Below, piece by piece: positions 1 to 7,699 of a DNA stretch of 64,000 nucleotides (within the stretch, counting starts at the first letter, position 1; every line of letters starts with the position of its first letter). The translations under genes were made by a program, and so were the position numbers. This DNA comes from Caldilineaceae bacterium (lineage in GTDB: Bacteria > Chloroflexota > Anaerolineae > Caldilineales > Caldilineaceae), in contig JACKBC010000001.1 of the NCBI GenBank assembly GCA_020634755.1, positions 186,001-250,000 of the forward strand, written 5' to 3'. The notes beneath the pieces were generated by a model. The model was not told the origin of the DNA. It worked only from the letters and a program-made list of their open reading frames with translations, and did not search any database.

Positions 1-1
1 G

Positions 2-307
2 GTGCCCGGCATTTGGGATACACAGTGCGGCTTTAAAGCCTTCACCAAAGAGTCCGCCGAAAAAATTTTCCCACTTATGCAGATCGACCGCTGGGGGTTC
101 GATGTCGAAGCCTTGGCGCTGGCGCGTCGCTTTCATTACTCCGTGGGCATTGTGGCGGCGTATTGGATCGATGACCCGCGCACCAACGTCCACTCTTTTG
201 GCGACTACGTCGATTCGATCCGCGAAACGTTACGCGTGCGCTGGAATTTGCTCATTGGCGTCTACGGGCGCATTGCCCATACCTCTACCAAAATAGACGC
301 GGCCTAG
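2..307 (+). CDS. Family 2 glycosyltransferase, C-terminal part (cut by window edge)
   Basis: The reading frame is already open at the left edge, so only the last 101 residues are visible. The stretch DTQCGFKAF followed by a GFDVE motif is typical of GT2 enzymes of the dolichyl/polyprenyl-phosphate glucosyl- or mannosyltransferase type, where it lies late in the GT-A catalytic domain. Such enzymes move a sugar from a nucleotide donor to a lipid phosphate carrier at the inner face of the membrane. No transmembrane helix follows, so this looks like a soluble or peripheral member. The acceptor cannot be told from the fragment. The next gene is convergent and begins only 4 bases after the stop. 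Confidence 0.75.
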   Translation: MPGIWDTQCGFKAFTKESAEKIFPLMQIDRWGFDVEALALARRFHYSVGIVAAYWIDDPRTNVHSFGDYVDSIRETLRVRWNLLIGVYGRIAHTSTKIDAA

Positions 308-311
308 CGGC

Positions 312-1055
312 TCAGCCTGTCGTCCAACGGTCCGTCCTCTGCATACGCATGGCAATGCCGATCTGCACAATATTGGCTATATAGTGAGCCACAACAGGCG
401 CCAAGAGGCCGCCAAACCCCAGAAAAAGCAAACCAAACAGAATCCCGGCCATGCCGGCGCCCGTCATGCCCCATACGCCTTGCGGGCTATGCATGACGCC
501 AAATAATATGCCCGTGCCAATGAGCAGGGCCGGCATGGGGAGAAGCGGTGCAAAGCCGCCAATGAGCAAGCTGCGAAAGAGCAATTCTTCCAAAAGCACA
601 ATGGGGACCATGGCCAGAATGACCAGGGCCAGTTGGCGCCGATTGTGGGGCACAATTGCATCAATAAGCGTAGGCGAATAGAAACGCGCCCCCGCGCTAT
701 TCATAAGCCAGCGGGTAGAAACAAAGAAAACAAGCGCCAGCAAACAGCCCAGAATGATGCCTGCAAAAATCTGGATGGCGACCGGCATCAAGAGGCTGTT
801 TATGCGCCAGCCCAGTTGCGCAAACGGCAGATTGCTTAAAAGCCCCAAACCCACACACACAGGCAATAACAAGATCCGCAAGATATTTTCGGCCGGCAGC
901 AAAATCAGATTGCGATCGGGACGCCATGTACGCAAAAGTTTGGCTGTTGTATAGGTGCCATAGCCCAGAAAGGCAATGAGCACGCTGGTGATTAGCACAA
1001 ACATGTAGTAGCGCATGTTTGGAGCAATGTTAAAAAACGGTAAACTTGTCGCCAT
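312..1055 (-). CDS. CPBP (CAAX/Abi) family intramembrane metalloprotease
   Basis: A hydrophobic protein of about 247 residues with several membrane segments. The three family motifs are present in order: EELLFR (EExxxR), then a histidine in FGVMHSP, then HYIAN (HxxxN). In characterised relatives these coordinate the metal in the membrane. The family includes eukaryotic Rce1-type CAAX proteases and bacterial bacteriocin-immunity proteins; the bacterial substrate is usually unknown and cannot be inferred here. I prefer the ATG at 1055, with a weak AGAG upstream, over an in-frame ATG at 1085 that has no ribosome binding site. The gene ends 4 bases from the convergent glycosyltransferase. A 131-bp inverted-repeat element starts about 85 bases beyond 1085, in the likely promoter region. 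Confidence 0.85.
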   Translation of the reverse strand: MATSLPFFNIAPNMRYYMFVLITSVLIAFLGYGTYTTAKLLRTWRPDRNLILLPAENILRILLLPVCVGLGLLSNLPFAQLGWRINSLLMPVAIQIFAGIILGCLLALVFFVSTRWLMNSAGARFYSPTLIDAIVPHNRRQLALVILAMVPIVLLEELLFRSLLIGGFAPLLPMPALLIGTGILFGVMHSPQGVWGMTGAGMAGILFGLLFLGFGGLLAPVVAHYIANIVQIGIAMRMQRTDRWTTG

Positions 1056-1170
1056 GCAAAACTCTATGTTAAAATTTAGTAACATCCGAGGGAATTACTA
1101 GCCCTCTCTGCGGGAACAATGGCGTTCCCGCTTTTTTGTGGGCGCTGGTCGGACCCACCATGCTTACTAA

Positions 1171-1301
1171 GAAGCTGTCTGAAAAGGTGGTAGAGGTGTG
1201 TCACATGCCGGGAAAGGGCCACGCAATCCTGGTCACATCATGCGCAATTGGGCCTTTCCCGGCATATTTTTGAACCCAATTGTGACTTTTCAGACAACTT
1301 A
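1171..1301 (-). repeat. 131-bp inverted-repeat element, copy 1 (MITE-like)
   Basis: Ends are GAAGCTGTCTGAAAAGG and its imperfect complement; an inner inverted repeat of GCCGGGAAAGGGCC and its complement lies inside. CTAA occurs directly on both sides (1167-1170 and 1302-1305), as expected for a target duplication. Three other copies of the same length lie at 9881, 16398 and 44627. No coding capacity. This copy is in the opposite orientation to the other three. Confidence 0.85.
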
Positions 1302-1353
1302 CTAAGAATAATGATGCCAAGATGCCTGGCCCGTTGGGTATGTTGGGCATTCT

Positions 1354-1437
1354 CGATACACCGCAACGGTGTTGGCGATGCAGGCATCGCTCTTGAATGA
1401 TGAATCCGGCCCTATCCCTTGTCGTTGCGATCCACTG
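1354..1437 (+). repeat. 84-nt dispersed hairpin element, copy 1
   Basis: Member of the 84-base family: a local ACACCG-CAA-CGGTGT hairpin near the 5' end, a central ATCC/GGAT-type loop region, and a 3' arm GTCGTTGCGATCCACTG that can pair with the 5' arm. The outer CAGTA end is altered to CGATA. It lies 174 bases upstream of the etfB start, in the same orientation. Confidence 0.85.
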
Positions 1438-1610
1438 CTTCTTTACACTCAGCTTTGATTGAGAACCGCGCTACAGCAACGAGTTGACAACTGCGCCTCA
1501 ACATAGATTAAACTGCTGGCGAATATGCTGGTTCCAGCACTCACATGCGCCAGAGGGTGAGGAGATCCGTAAATCATAATTTTCCAGAATAACATAGGAG
1601 AATAGATACC

Positions 1611-2396
1611 GTGAAAATCGCCGTGTTGATTAAACAGACGCCCGACACCGCCGAGCTGCCCAAAATATCGGCGGCGGACGCCAGCGGCGGCCAAGTGCAG
1701 GCCACTATGGTGATTAACCCATGGGATGAATTTGCCGCCGAAGAGGCCATTGATCTGTGTGACCGTTTTGACGGTGATTCGGTGGCCATTTCGTTTGGCC
1801 CAGCCGACGCGGCCGACGCGTTAAAGCACGCCCTGGCCATGGGCGTTAACGAGGCAGTCTTGATCGAAAATGACGCAGATAGTAGTGACAGCGGTGATGA
1901 CTGGACAACGGCGGCGCTATTGGCGGCGGCCATCAAGGCACAGGGGGAGGTAGATATTGTGCTCACCGGCAAGCAGAGCGTGGATGGCAACAGCGGCAGC
2001 GTCTTTGTGGGCGTGGCGCGCAAGCTGGGCCACCCGCTGCTGGTCAACGTGTTGAAAATTACCGATGTTGCCGATGGCGTCATTACGGTGCAGCGCGGGA
2101 TAGATGGCGGCGAAGAAACGGTTTCCGCGCCGCTGCCGGTGGTGATCAGCGTGGCCAAAGAGATCAACGACCCGCGCTATCCCAGCTTTATGGGCATCCG
2201 CAAAGCCAACCGGGAGCAGATTCCCACCCTGTCGCCATCTGAACTTGGGGTAGACATGAACAGCGCCCAAACCGCCTGGACCAACATCCGCAAGCCGGCA
2301 GAACGTCACACCGAAGTCAAAATCATTGAGGGCGCCAGCGTGCCGGAAAAAGCGGCCAAGCTGGCCGAAGCTCTAATTGCTGAAAAAGTGATCTAA
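1611..2396 (+). CDS. etfB: Electron transfer flavoprotein subunit beta
   Basis: A 261-residue EtfB/FixA-family protein, starting MKIAVLIKQTPDTAEL and containing the AMP-binding-type segment around VLTGKQSVDGNSG. With EtfA it forms a soluble heterodimer carrying FAD and AMP that takes electrons from acyl-CoA and related dehydrogenases to the quinone pool. The start is GTG at 1611, preceded by TAGGAG at 1595-1600. etfA follows on the same strand after a 184-base gap that contains a 17-bp tandem repeat. An acyl-CoA dehydrogenase at 12.2 kb is a possible partner. Length and conserved blocks are normal. Confidence 0.95.
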   Translation: MKIAVLIKQTPDTAELPKISAADASGGQVQATMVINPWDEFAAEEAIDLCDRFDGDSVAISFGPADAADALKHALAMGVNEAVLIENDADSSDSGDDWTTAALLAAAIKAQGEVDIVLTGKQSVDGNSGSVFVGVARKLGHPLLVNVLKITDVADGVITVQRGIDGGEETVSAPLPVVISVAKEINDPRYPSFMGIRKANREQIPTLSPSELGVDMNSAQTAWTNIRKPAERHTEVKIIEGASVPEKAAKLAEALIAEKVI

Positions 2397-2460
2397 AGTA
2401 AAAACAAGCAATTGTACTTTAGGAATTTAGCGTCATGCTGGGTATCGACCGACAACATTG

Positions 2461-2561
2461 TCGAAGTATCCAGAGTGTCGAAGCATCCAGAGTGTCGAAG
2501 CATCCAGAGTGTCGAAGCATCCAGAGTGTCGAAGCATCCAGAGTGTCCAAGTATCCAGAAT
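2461..2561 (+). repeat. 17-bp tandem repeat, six units, between etfB and etfA
   Basis: Five full units of TCGAAGCATCCAGAGTG (first unit with T for C) and a sixth diverged unit. A period of 17 is not a multiple of three, so the frame changes with each unit and the array is not coding. It ends 20 bases before the etfA start codon and sits in the presumed etfBA mRNA. Confidence 0.95.
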
Positions 2562-2580
2562 CGTAAATCGGGAGAAACCC

Positions 2581-3561
2581 ATGTCTGTTTTAGTTTGGAT
2601 CGAACAATCAGGCGGCAGCGCTGTTGCCAGCTGCTGGGAAGTGCTGGGCAAAGGCCGTCAGCTGGCTGATGAACTGGGCAGCCCGCTGGTGGCGCTGCTC
2701 ATGGGCGATGACGTGGCCGCCGGCGCCGATGCAGCCCAAAAACGCGGCGCCGATCTGGTCCTCACCGCCAGCAGTCCCACCCTCAGCAATTACCGGCTCA
2801 GCGCCTACGCAGACGTGCTGACGGCGGCCATTCGCGAAGCAAACGCCACCGTTGTGCTGACTAGCGCCACCCTGCGCGGCCGCGAATTGAGCGCGGCCGT
2901 AGCCTGCGATCTGAGCGCTGGACTGGCGCCCGATGCCGTCGATTTGCGCATTGAAGCGGGCAAATTGGTGGCGGTGCGCAGCGTCTACTCCGGCAATATC
3001 TTGGCCGATATTACCTTTAAAAGTGATATTCAGGTTGCCAGCGTGCGCCCCCGTTCATTTCCGCTGCCGGAAGAGGGAGCAGCAGCCGGTGAAATCAAAG
3101 CGCTGGATGTGGCCATGGACGAAGCCGCCGTGCCGGAAAAGGTGCTGGAGAGCAAATCCGCCGGCGGTGGTGAAATCGCCCTCACCGACGCCGAGCGCAT
3201 TGTCTCTGGCGGGCGTGGCGTGGCGCAAGATCCGGAACTGGGCTTCAAGCTGGTGGCCGATTTGGCCCGCGTGCTGGGCGCGGCAGTGGGCGCCAGCCGC
3301 GCCGCCGTGGATGCAGGCTATATACCCTACAAGCATCAGGTGGGACAGACCGGCAAAACCGTCAGCCCCAATCTGTACATTGCGGCGGGCATTAGCGGCG
3401 CCATTCAACATTTGGCCGGCATGGGCTCCAGCAAGCTGATCGTGGCCATTAATAAAGATGCCGAAGCGCCCATCTTTGGCCGCGCGCACTATGGCATTGT
3501 GGGCGATCTATTTGAGGTGCTGCCGGCACTGACCGAAGAATTTCAGAAGCGGTTAGGTTGA
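2581..3561 (+). CDS. etfA: Electron transfer flavoprotein subunit alpha
   Basis: A 326-residue EtfA/FixB protein. The N-terminal half is the variable ETF domain; the C-terminal half is the FAD-binding domain, with GQTGKTVSPNLYIAAGISGA and the following INKDAEAPIF typical of the family. It carries the redox-active FAD of the EtfAB heterodimer. An in-frame start exists at 2458, but it would translate the 17-bp tandem repeat; the ATG at 2581 with GGGAGAAACCC directly before it is clearly better and gives the family's usual N-terminus. A perfect 60-base palindrome follows 10 bases after the stop and probably ends the transcript. Confidence 0.95.
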   Translation: MSVLVWIEQSGGSAVASCWEVLGKGRQLADELGSPLVALLMGDDVAAGADAAQKRGADLVLTASSPTLSNYRLSAYADVLTAAIREANATVVLTSATLRGRELSAAVACDLSAGLAPDAVDLRIEAGKLVAVRSVYSGNILADITFKSDIQVASVRPRSFPLPEEGAAAGEIKALDVAMDEAAVPEKVLESKSAGGGEIALTDAERIVSGGRGVAQDPELGFKLVADLARVLGAAVGASRAAVDAGYIPYKHQVGQTGKTVSPNLYIAAGISGAIQHLAGMGSSKLIVAINKDAEAPIFGRAHYGIVGDLFEVLPALTEEFQKRLG

Positions 3562-3571
3562 AGAAGACCTT

Positions 3572-3631
3572 TATGGAATACAAAATAGGCTCGGCGTCTG
3601 CGCAGACGCCGAGCCTATTTTGTATTCCATA
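3572..3631. terminator. Perfect 60-bp palindrome after etfA
   Basis: The sequence from 3572 to 3631 is its own reverse complement, centred on CG at 3601-3602. The arms include CAAAATAGGCTCGGCGTCTG. AT-rich outer parts give T-rich tracts on both strands, consistent with a bidirectional intrinsic terminator; it could also extrude as a cruciform. It lies just after the etfA stop. Confidence 0.8.
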
Positions 3632-3696
3632 TTGAAGTTTCTTGCATCAAGAATTCTCTTTCTCCACGAATTTAGCGCCATCAGGTATAATGACCG

Positions 3697-3808
3697 TATG
3701 ACAATAGAGATACCTGCCATCCGCCCCGCTGTTCTCAGCGCAGAAAACAGAAATGCGCTTGATGAATTTCGTGGCTTCAGGCATGTTGTACGCAACGTAT
3801 ACAGCATT
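3697..3808 (+). pseudogene. Remnant of a HepT-like toxin C-terminus, cut by hairpin copy 2
   Basis: The frame from the ATG at 3697 reads MTIEIPAIRPAVLS and then LDEFRGFRHVVRNVYS. These blocks resemble the C-terminal part of HepT-like ribonuclease toxins (DUF86/HEPN class), where FRHxVRNxY is characteristic; this is from memory of the family, not a search. The homology stops exactly where the 84-nt element begins at 3809, and the expected tail is not seen afterwards. Nothing convincing of the N-terminal HEPN helices or of an MntA-type partner is visible upstream, which is occupied by the etfA palindrome. A TATAAT box lies just before the ATG but is probably fortuitous. Confidence 0.5.
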
Positions 3809-3890
3809 AGTACACCGCAACGGTGTTGGCGATTCAGGCATCGTTCCCGAATGGTGAATCCGGCCCTATCTCTTATCGTTGCGATCTACT
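3809..3890 (+). repeat. 84-nt dispersed hairpin element, copy 2
   Basis: Nearly consensus copy beginning AGTACACCGCAACGGTG and ending GCGATCTACT, lacking only the terminal C and G. It joins directly to the HepT-like remnant and ends about 130 bases before the threonine synthase start. A TATAAT sequence follows at 3894-3899 and might serve as a -10 box for that gene. Confidence 0.9.
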
Positions 3891-4018
3891 TAGTATAATT
3901 TGGATCCCGTTCGCATCGGCTTATTGGTCAAAAAACTGATCGTGCTGTCGGTCGGTGTTCATGCCGAACTGCGCACATTCACAAAATTTCTCGAAGACAT
4001 CTCAAACGAAAGTTGACT

Positions 4019-5383
4019 ATGCAACGCGAAGCTATTCAGTCTGCTCCACAAGCAGCAGCTTACAACGCTCATTTCCGTCCCTTTAACGGCCATCCCGGTC
4101 GCTATTCGCTCTATGACGTGATCTACACCTGCCCGGAAACAGGGGGTCTGCTGGAAGTGCATCACGATATTGATGCGCTGCGCACCAAATCGCCCGATGC
4201 GTGGAAAGCCCTCATCGACAGCCGGGCAGGACGCACTGTGTGGCCCTATGGCAGTGGCGTTTGGGCCATGCGCGAATGGGTGGTGCCGGACCTGCGCGAC
4301 GAAAACGTGGTCAGCATGTTTGAGGGTAATTCCAACCTCTTCTGGGCCGATCGGCTGGGCCAACAGCTGGGCGTGCCGGACCTCTGGATCAAGCTGTGCG
4401 GCAACAGCCACACCGGCAGCTTTAAAGACTTGGGGATGACGGTGCTGGTCAGCGTGGTCAAGCAGATGATGGCCGACGGCAGCCCGGTGCGCGCCGTGGC
4501 TTGCGCCAGCACGGGCGACACCAGTGCCGCCCTGGCCGCCTATGCCGCCTATGCGGGCATCCCGGCCATTATCTTCCTGCCGGCGGGCAAAGTGAGCACG
4601 GCCCAGCTCGTGCAGCCCATTGCCAACGGCGCCCACGTGCTGGCACTGGATACCGACTTTGACGGCTGCATGCGCATTGTACAAGAAGTGACGCAGGACA
4701 AGCAGATCTACCTGGCCAACTCGATGAATAGCCTGCGCATAGAGGGCCAAAAAACGGTGGGCATTGAAATTGTGCGTCAATTTGATTGGCAGGTGCCCGA
4801 CTGGATTGTGATTCCGGTGGGCAACCTGGGCAACATCAGCGCGCTTTATAAAGGCTTTAAGCTGCTCATGGACCTGGGCATTATTACCAAAATGCCGCGG
4901 CTGGCCGCGGCCCAGGCCGAACGCGCCAATCCCTTTTATCTCAGCTACCTGGACGATTTCAGCGAAAAGGTGCACGTGCCGGCGGGCCAAACATTGGCCA
5001 GCGCCATCCAAATCGGCGACCCGGTCAGCTATGAGAAGGCGGCCAAAGCGGTACAGCTGAGCAATGGCATTGTGGAGCAGGCCAGCGAGCACGAGTTAGC
5101 CAATGCCGCCGCCAAAGCCGATCTGACGGGCATGTATTGCGACCCACACACGGGCGTAGCCTTGGCCGTGCTGGAAAAGCTAGTCGCCCGCGGCGAAATT
5201 AAGCCCGACGATCGCACGGTGGTCATCAGCACCGCCCACGGTCTTAAATTCACCCAGTTCAAGGTAGATTATCACGATGGCGCGCTGAATTCGGTGGAAA
5301 GCCAGTACGCCAACCCGCCCATCTATTTGCCGGCGGATGTAAAGGCCGTTAAAGAAGCCATTGCCCGTCGCCTGCCGGATTAA
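4019..5383 (+). CDS. thrC: Threonine synthase
   Basis: A PLP-dependent enzyme that converts O-phosphohomoserine to threonine, the last step of threonine synthesis. The Schiff-base lysine lies in HTGSFKDLGMT (about residue 137), the fold-type II signature. The substrate and phosphate-binding region CASTGDTSAALAAYAAYAG and the glycine-rich VIPVGNLGNISALYKG, which holds the PLP phosphate, are both intact. The ATG at 4019 is preferred over a TTG six bases upstream. At about 454 residues it is the longer form of the family. It is monocistronic in appearance, with a long promoter region holding hairpin copy 2. No other threonine pathway gene is nearby. Confidence 0.93.
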   Translation: MQREAIQSAPQAAAYNAHFRPFNGHPGRYSLYDVIYTCPETGGLLEVHHDIDALRTKSPDAWKALIDSRAGRTVWPYGSGVWAMREWVVPDLRDENVVSMFEGNSNLFWADRLGQQLGVPDLWIKLCGNSHTGSFKDLGMTVLVSVVKQMMADGSPVRAVACASTGDTSAALAAYAAYAGIPAIIFLPAGKVSTAQLVQPIANGAHVLALDTDFDGCMRIVQEVTQDKQIYLANSMNSLRIEGQKTVGIEIVRQFDWQVPDWIVIPVGNLGNISALYKGFKLLMDLGIITKMPRLAAAQAERANPFYLSYLDDFSEKVHVPAGQTLASAIQIGDPVSYEKAAKAVQLSNGIVEQASEHELANAAAKADLTGMYCDPHTGVALAVLEKLVARGEIKPDDRTVVISTAHGLKFTQFKVDYHDGALNSVESQYANPPIYLPADVKAVKEAIARRLPD

Positions 5384-5484
5384 TTGCCACAAAAAACACA
5401 GAAAACACAAAAATTCCTGAGCCTTTTGTGGGTTTTGCGTTTTTGTGTCTATCCATCGTTTTTACGAAAAAGCTACCCAAAGGA

Positions 5485-6459
5485 ATGATTTTGGATAATT
5501 TAGCAGAGATTCAGCGTATTGCCGGCGCTATTCGCACCAACGTGGCGCGCGTGATTGTGGGGAAGGAAAATGTAGTCGATCTGCTGGTCACAGCCCTCTT
5601 TTGTGAAGGACATGTGCTGCTGGAAGATGTGCCCGGCTCTGGCAAAACCACGCTGGCGCGCACGCTGGCCCGCTCCTTGGGCTGCACCTTTCAGCGCATT
5701 CAGTTTACGCCCGATCTGCTGCCTTCGGACATTTCGGGCGTCAGCATTTTTAACCAGCAAAGCAACCAATTTGAATATCGCCCCGGCCCGATTATGGCCC
5801 AGGTGGTGCTGGCCGATGAGATCAACCGCGCCGGTCCGCGCACCCAATCCGCCCTGCTGGAGGCCATGGAGGAGCGGCAGGTAACCGTGGATGGGGAGAC
5901 GCGTCCGCTGCCTTATCCATTCCTGGTGTTGGCCACCCAAAATCCGGTGGAACTGGAAGGCACTTTTCCGCTGCCGGAAGCGCAGGTGGATCGCTTCCTC
6001 ATGCGGCTGCGCATGGGCTATCCGGAATTGGAAGAAGAGCGGCTGATCTTACGCCGCTTTCGCACCACAAACCCGTTGACGTCCATTGAGCCGGTGGCCA
6101 GTACAGAAGAGATCCGCACGGCGAACCAGGCCTGTCGCGAAGTCTTTGTCCACCCCGTGCTGGAAGAATATCTGCTCAACATTGTGCGCGCCTCGCGCAA
6201 CCACCCATCGATTGCGCTGGGCATTAGTCCGCGCGGCTCGCTGGCGCTCTATCGCACCAGCCAGGCGCTGGCCGCCATCCGCAACCGCAACTATGTGGTG
6301 CCCGACGATATCAAACAGTTGGCGCTGCCCGTGCTGGCTCACCGCATTATACCCAGCGTGGAAACGCGTCTGCATGAACGCCCGGTGGAAGATGTATTAA
6401 AAGAATTGCTGGAAAAGGCGGTGGTGCCCGTCGAGGAGAATTGGGGAGTTCAGCAGTAA
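5485..6459 (+). CDS. MoxR-family AAA+ ATPase
   Basis: A 324-residue AAA+ protein. The Walker A motif is EDVPGSGKTT, Walker B is VVLADEINRAGP and sensor 1 is LVLATQNPVE. The lid domain follows. MoxR ATPases act as chaperone-like factors in the assembly or activation of partner proteins, usually encoded beside DUF58, transglutaminase or von Willebrand A genes. None of these partners is adjacent here: the next gene is a convergent esterase. The ATG at 5485 is preferred because AAAGGA precedes it; an in-frame upstream start at 5428 would add a run of residues translated from a low-complexity region. Confidence 0.93.
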   Translation: MILDNLAEIQRIAGAIRTNVARVIVGKENVVDLLVTALFCEGHVLLEDVPGSGKTTLARTLARSLGCTFQRIQFTPDLLPSDISGVSIFNQQSNQFEYRPGPIMAQVVLADEINRAGPRTQSALLEAMEERQVTVDGETRPLPYPFLVLATQNPVELEGTFPLPEAQVDRFLMRLRMGYPELEEERLILRRFRTTNPLTSIEPVASTEEIRTANQACREVFVHPVLEEYLLNIVRASRNHPSIALGISPRGSLALYRTSQALAAIRNRNYVVPDDIKQLALPVLAHRIIPSVETRLHERPVEDVLKELLEKAVVPVEENWGVQQ

Positions 6460-6474
6460 TTAAGGAACTGGGCA

Positions 6475-6521
6475 ATTGGTTGATTAGGGATAGAGAAGAG
6501 CCAATCTCCTAATCAACCAAT
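6475..6521. terminator. Hairpin between convergent moxR and esterase genes
   Basis: Arms ATTGGTTGATTAGG (6475-6488) and its exact complement (6508-6521), 14 bp with a 19-base loop. It lies 15 bases after the moxR stop and 10 bases before the esterase stop, so it may serve both. There is no strong T run on the plus side, so the efficiency is uncertain. Confidence 0.55.
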
Positions 6522-6531
6522 CACCTAACTT

Positions 6532-7494
6532 TTACAACCCCATCATAAATTGAAACGTGGCGTCGGCATTGCCGGGCAAATTTTCATGGCGATAGTCGTG
6601 ATAGATGCGCAAGTTTTTGGGCGACGTGATTTTGTTGTAGGCGGCAAATTGAGTAGAAGGCGGACAGACGGTGTCCATAAGGCCCACCGCCATTTGCACA
6701 TCGGCTTGAATGCGCGGCGCCAGATGCTGGACGTCAATATAGCCGAGCTGGGTAAAAAGCGCCTCCTCGCGCTCGTGCAGCGGGTCAAAGCGGCGGAACC
6801 ACTCGTGCAGCTCCATGTAGGCATCCTTGGCTTGATCCATTTCCCAAACGCGCTGATAGTCGCTTAGGAAGGGAAAGACCGGCGCCGCCCGCTGAATACG
6901 CGGCTCCAATGCGGCGCAGGCCAGCGTCAGCCCACCGCCTTGGCTACCGCCCATGGCGCCCACTCGCGTGGCATCCACTTCCGGCATATCCATAACCAGA
7001 CCTGCCAATTGCGCTGTATCCAAGAATATCTGGCGGAAGAGCAGCTTGTCCGGCGCGTGATCCAACCCGCGCACAATGTGGCCGCGCAGGGTCCAGCCTC
7101 TAACACTACCGGCATCCTCAGAAAGTCCGCCCTGCCCGCGGCAGTCAAGCGCCGCCACCGTATAGCCCGCCGCCACATAAGGCAGCTTATCCACCCAGTC
7201 TCCCGAGGAGCCGGAATAGCCGTGAAACATAACAATGGCGGGGCCGGGCTGTGGGGCTTGCTTGGGGCGCAGCAATTTGGCATAGACACGGGCGCCGCCC
7301 ACGCCGGTAAAATACATGTGGAAACAGTCGGCATATGGCGTTTGAAACTCAGCCGGCGTCAGCTCTACGCGCGGGTCGATGGCGCGCATTTCCGCCAGGC
7401 TGCTGTCCCAAAACGCATCAAAATCGGCGGGACGCGGATTGCGGCCCTGGTATTCACGCAGCTTTTCCAGCGGCATATCAAATGTAAGGGGCAT
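6532..7494 (-). CDS. Carbohydrate esterase family 7 (acetylxylan esterase / cephalosporin-C deacetylase)
   Basis: A 320-residue alpha/beta hydrolase. The nucleophile elbow is GGSQGG, in the block GAMGGSQGGGLTLAC. The acid is in LMDTVCPP and the histidine in DYRHENLPG, matching the CE7 catalytic triad. These intracellular enzymes remove acetyl groups from small esters such as acetylated xylo-oligosaccharides; no signal peptide is seen. The ATG at 7494 has AAGGAG 7 bases upstream. An upstream in-frame start at 7554 is less likely. It faces the moxR gene and is divergent from the following SDR gene. Confidence 0.93.
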   Translation of the reverse strand: MPLTFDMPLEKLREYQGRNPRPADFDAFWDSSLAEMRAIDPRVELTPAEFQTPYADCFHMYFTGVGGARVYAKLLRPKQAPQPGPAIVMFHGYSGSSGDWVDKLPYVAAGYTVAALDCRGQGGLSEDAGSVRGWTLRGHIVRGLDHAPDKLLFRQIFLDTAQLAGLVMDMPEVDATRVGAMGGSQGGGLTLACAALEPRIQRAAPVFPFLSDYQRVWEMDQAKDAYMELHEWFRRFDPLHEREEALFTQLGYIDVQHLAPRIQADVQMAVGLMDTVCPPSTQFAAYNKITSPKNLRIYHDYRHENLPGNADATFQFMMGL

Positions 7495-7699
7495 GTGGTT
7501 CTCCTTTGATTTTTGAAAAACAATGATGAGCAACTGATTGCACAGATTAGCCATCGCTATGCTTTCTTCTCGGGGGCTTCGACAAGCTCAGCCCCGAGCG
7601 GCTGAAGCGTCATAATCTGCAAAAATCGGTTGCTCGAAAACATTCTTCCCTATTATAATCATCTCTAGGCAGAACGCATAGAAGCGGAGGTAATTTCAC

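Noticed and set aside
1171..1301. The 131-bp repeats as intrinsic terminators
   Set aside because: They lie next to gene starts as well as ends, have conserved terminal inverted repeats and short flanking duplications, and no consistent T run. A mobile element explains them better.
2461..2561. CRISPR array, because of regular repeats
   Set aside because: The units are 17 bp and directly adjacent with no spacers. None of the other tandem arrays has spacers either, and there is no cas gene.
2458..2580. An upstream start for etfA that would add 41 residues
   Set aside because: The extra residues would be translated from the 17-bp tandem array, change frame with every unit and match no EtfA N-terminus. 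The ATG at 2581 has a good ribosome binding site.
3959..5092. Long open frame opposite threonine synthase
   Set aside because: It is the antisense shadow of a conserved gene, rich in His, Ala and Gly as expected from complementing GC-rich codons. The same applies to the long frames opposite hppA (20805-21803), the dehydrogenase (56665-57885), the helicase (61326-62576) and the amidinotransferase (31808-33025).
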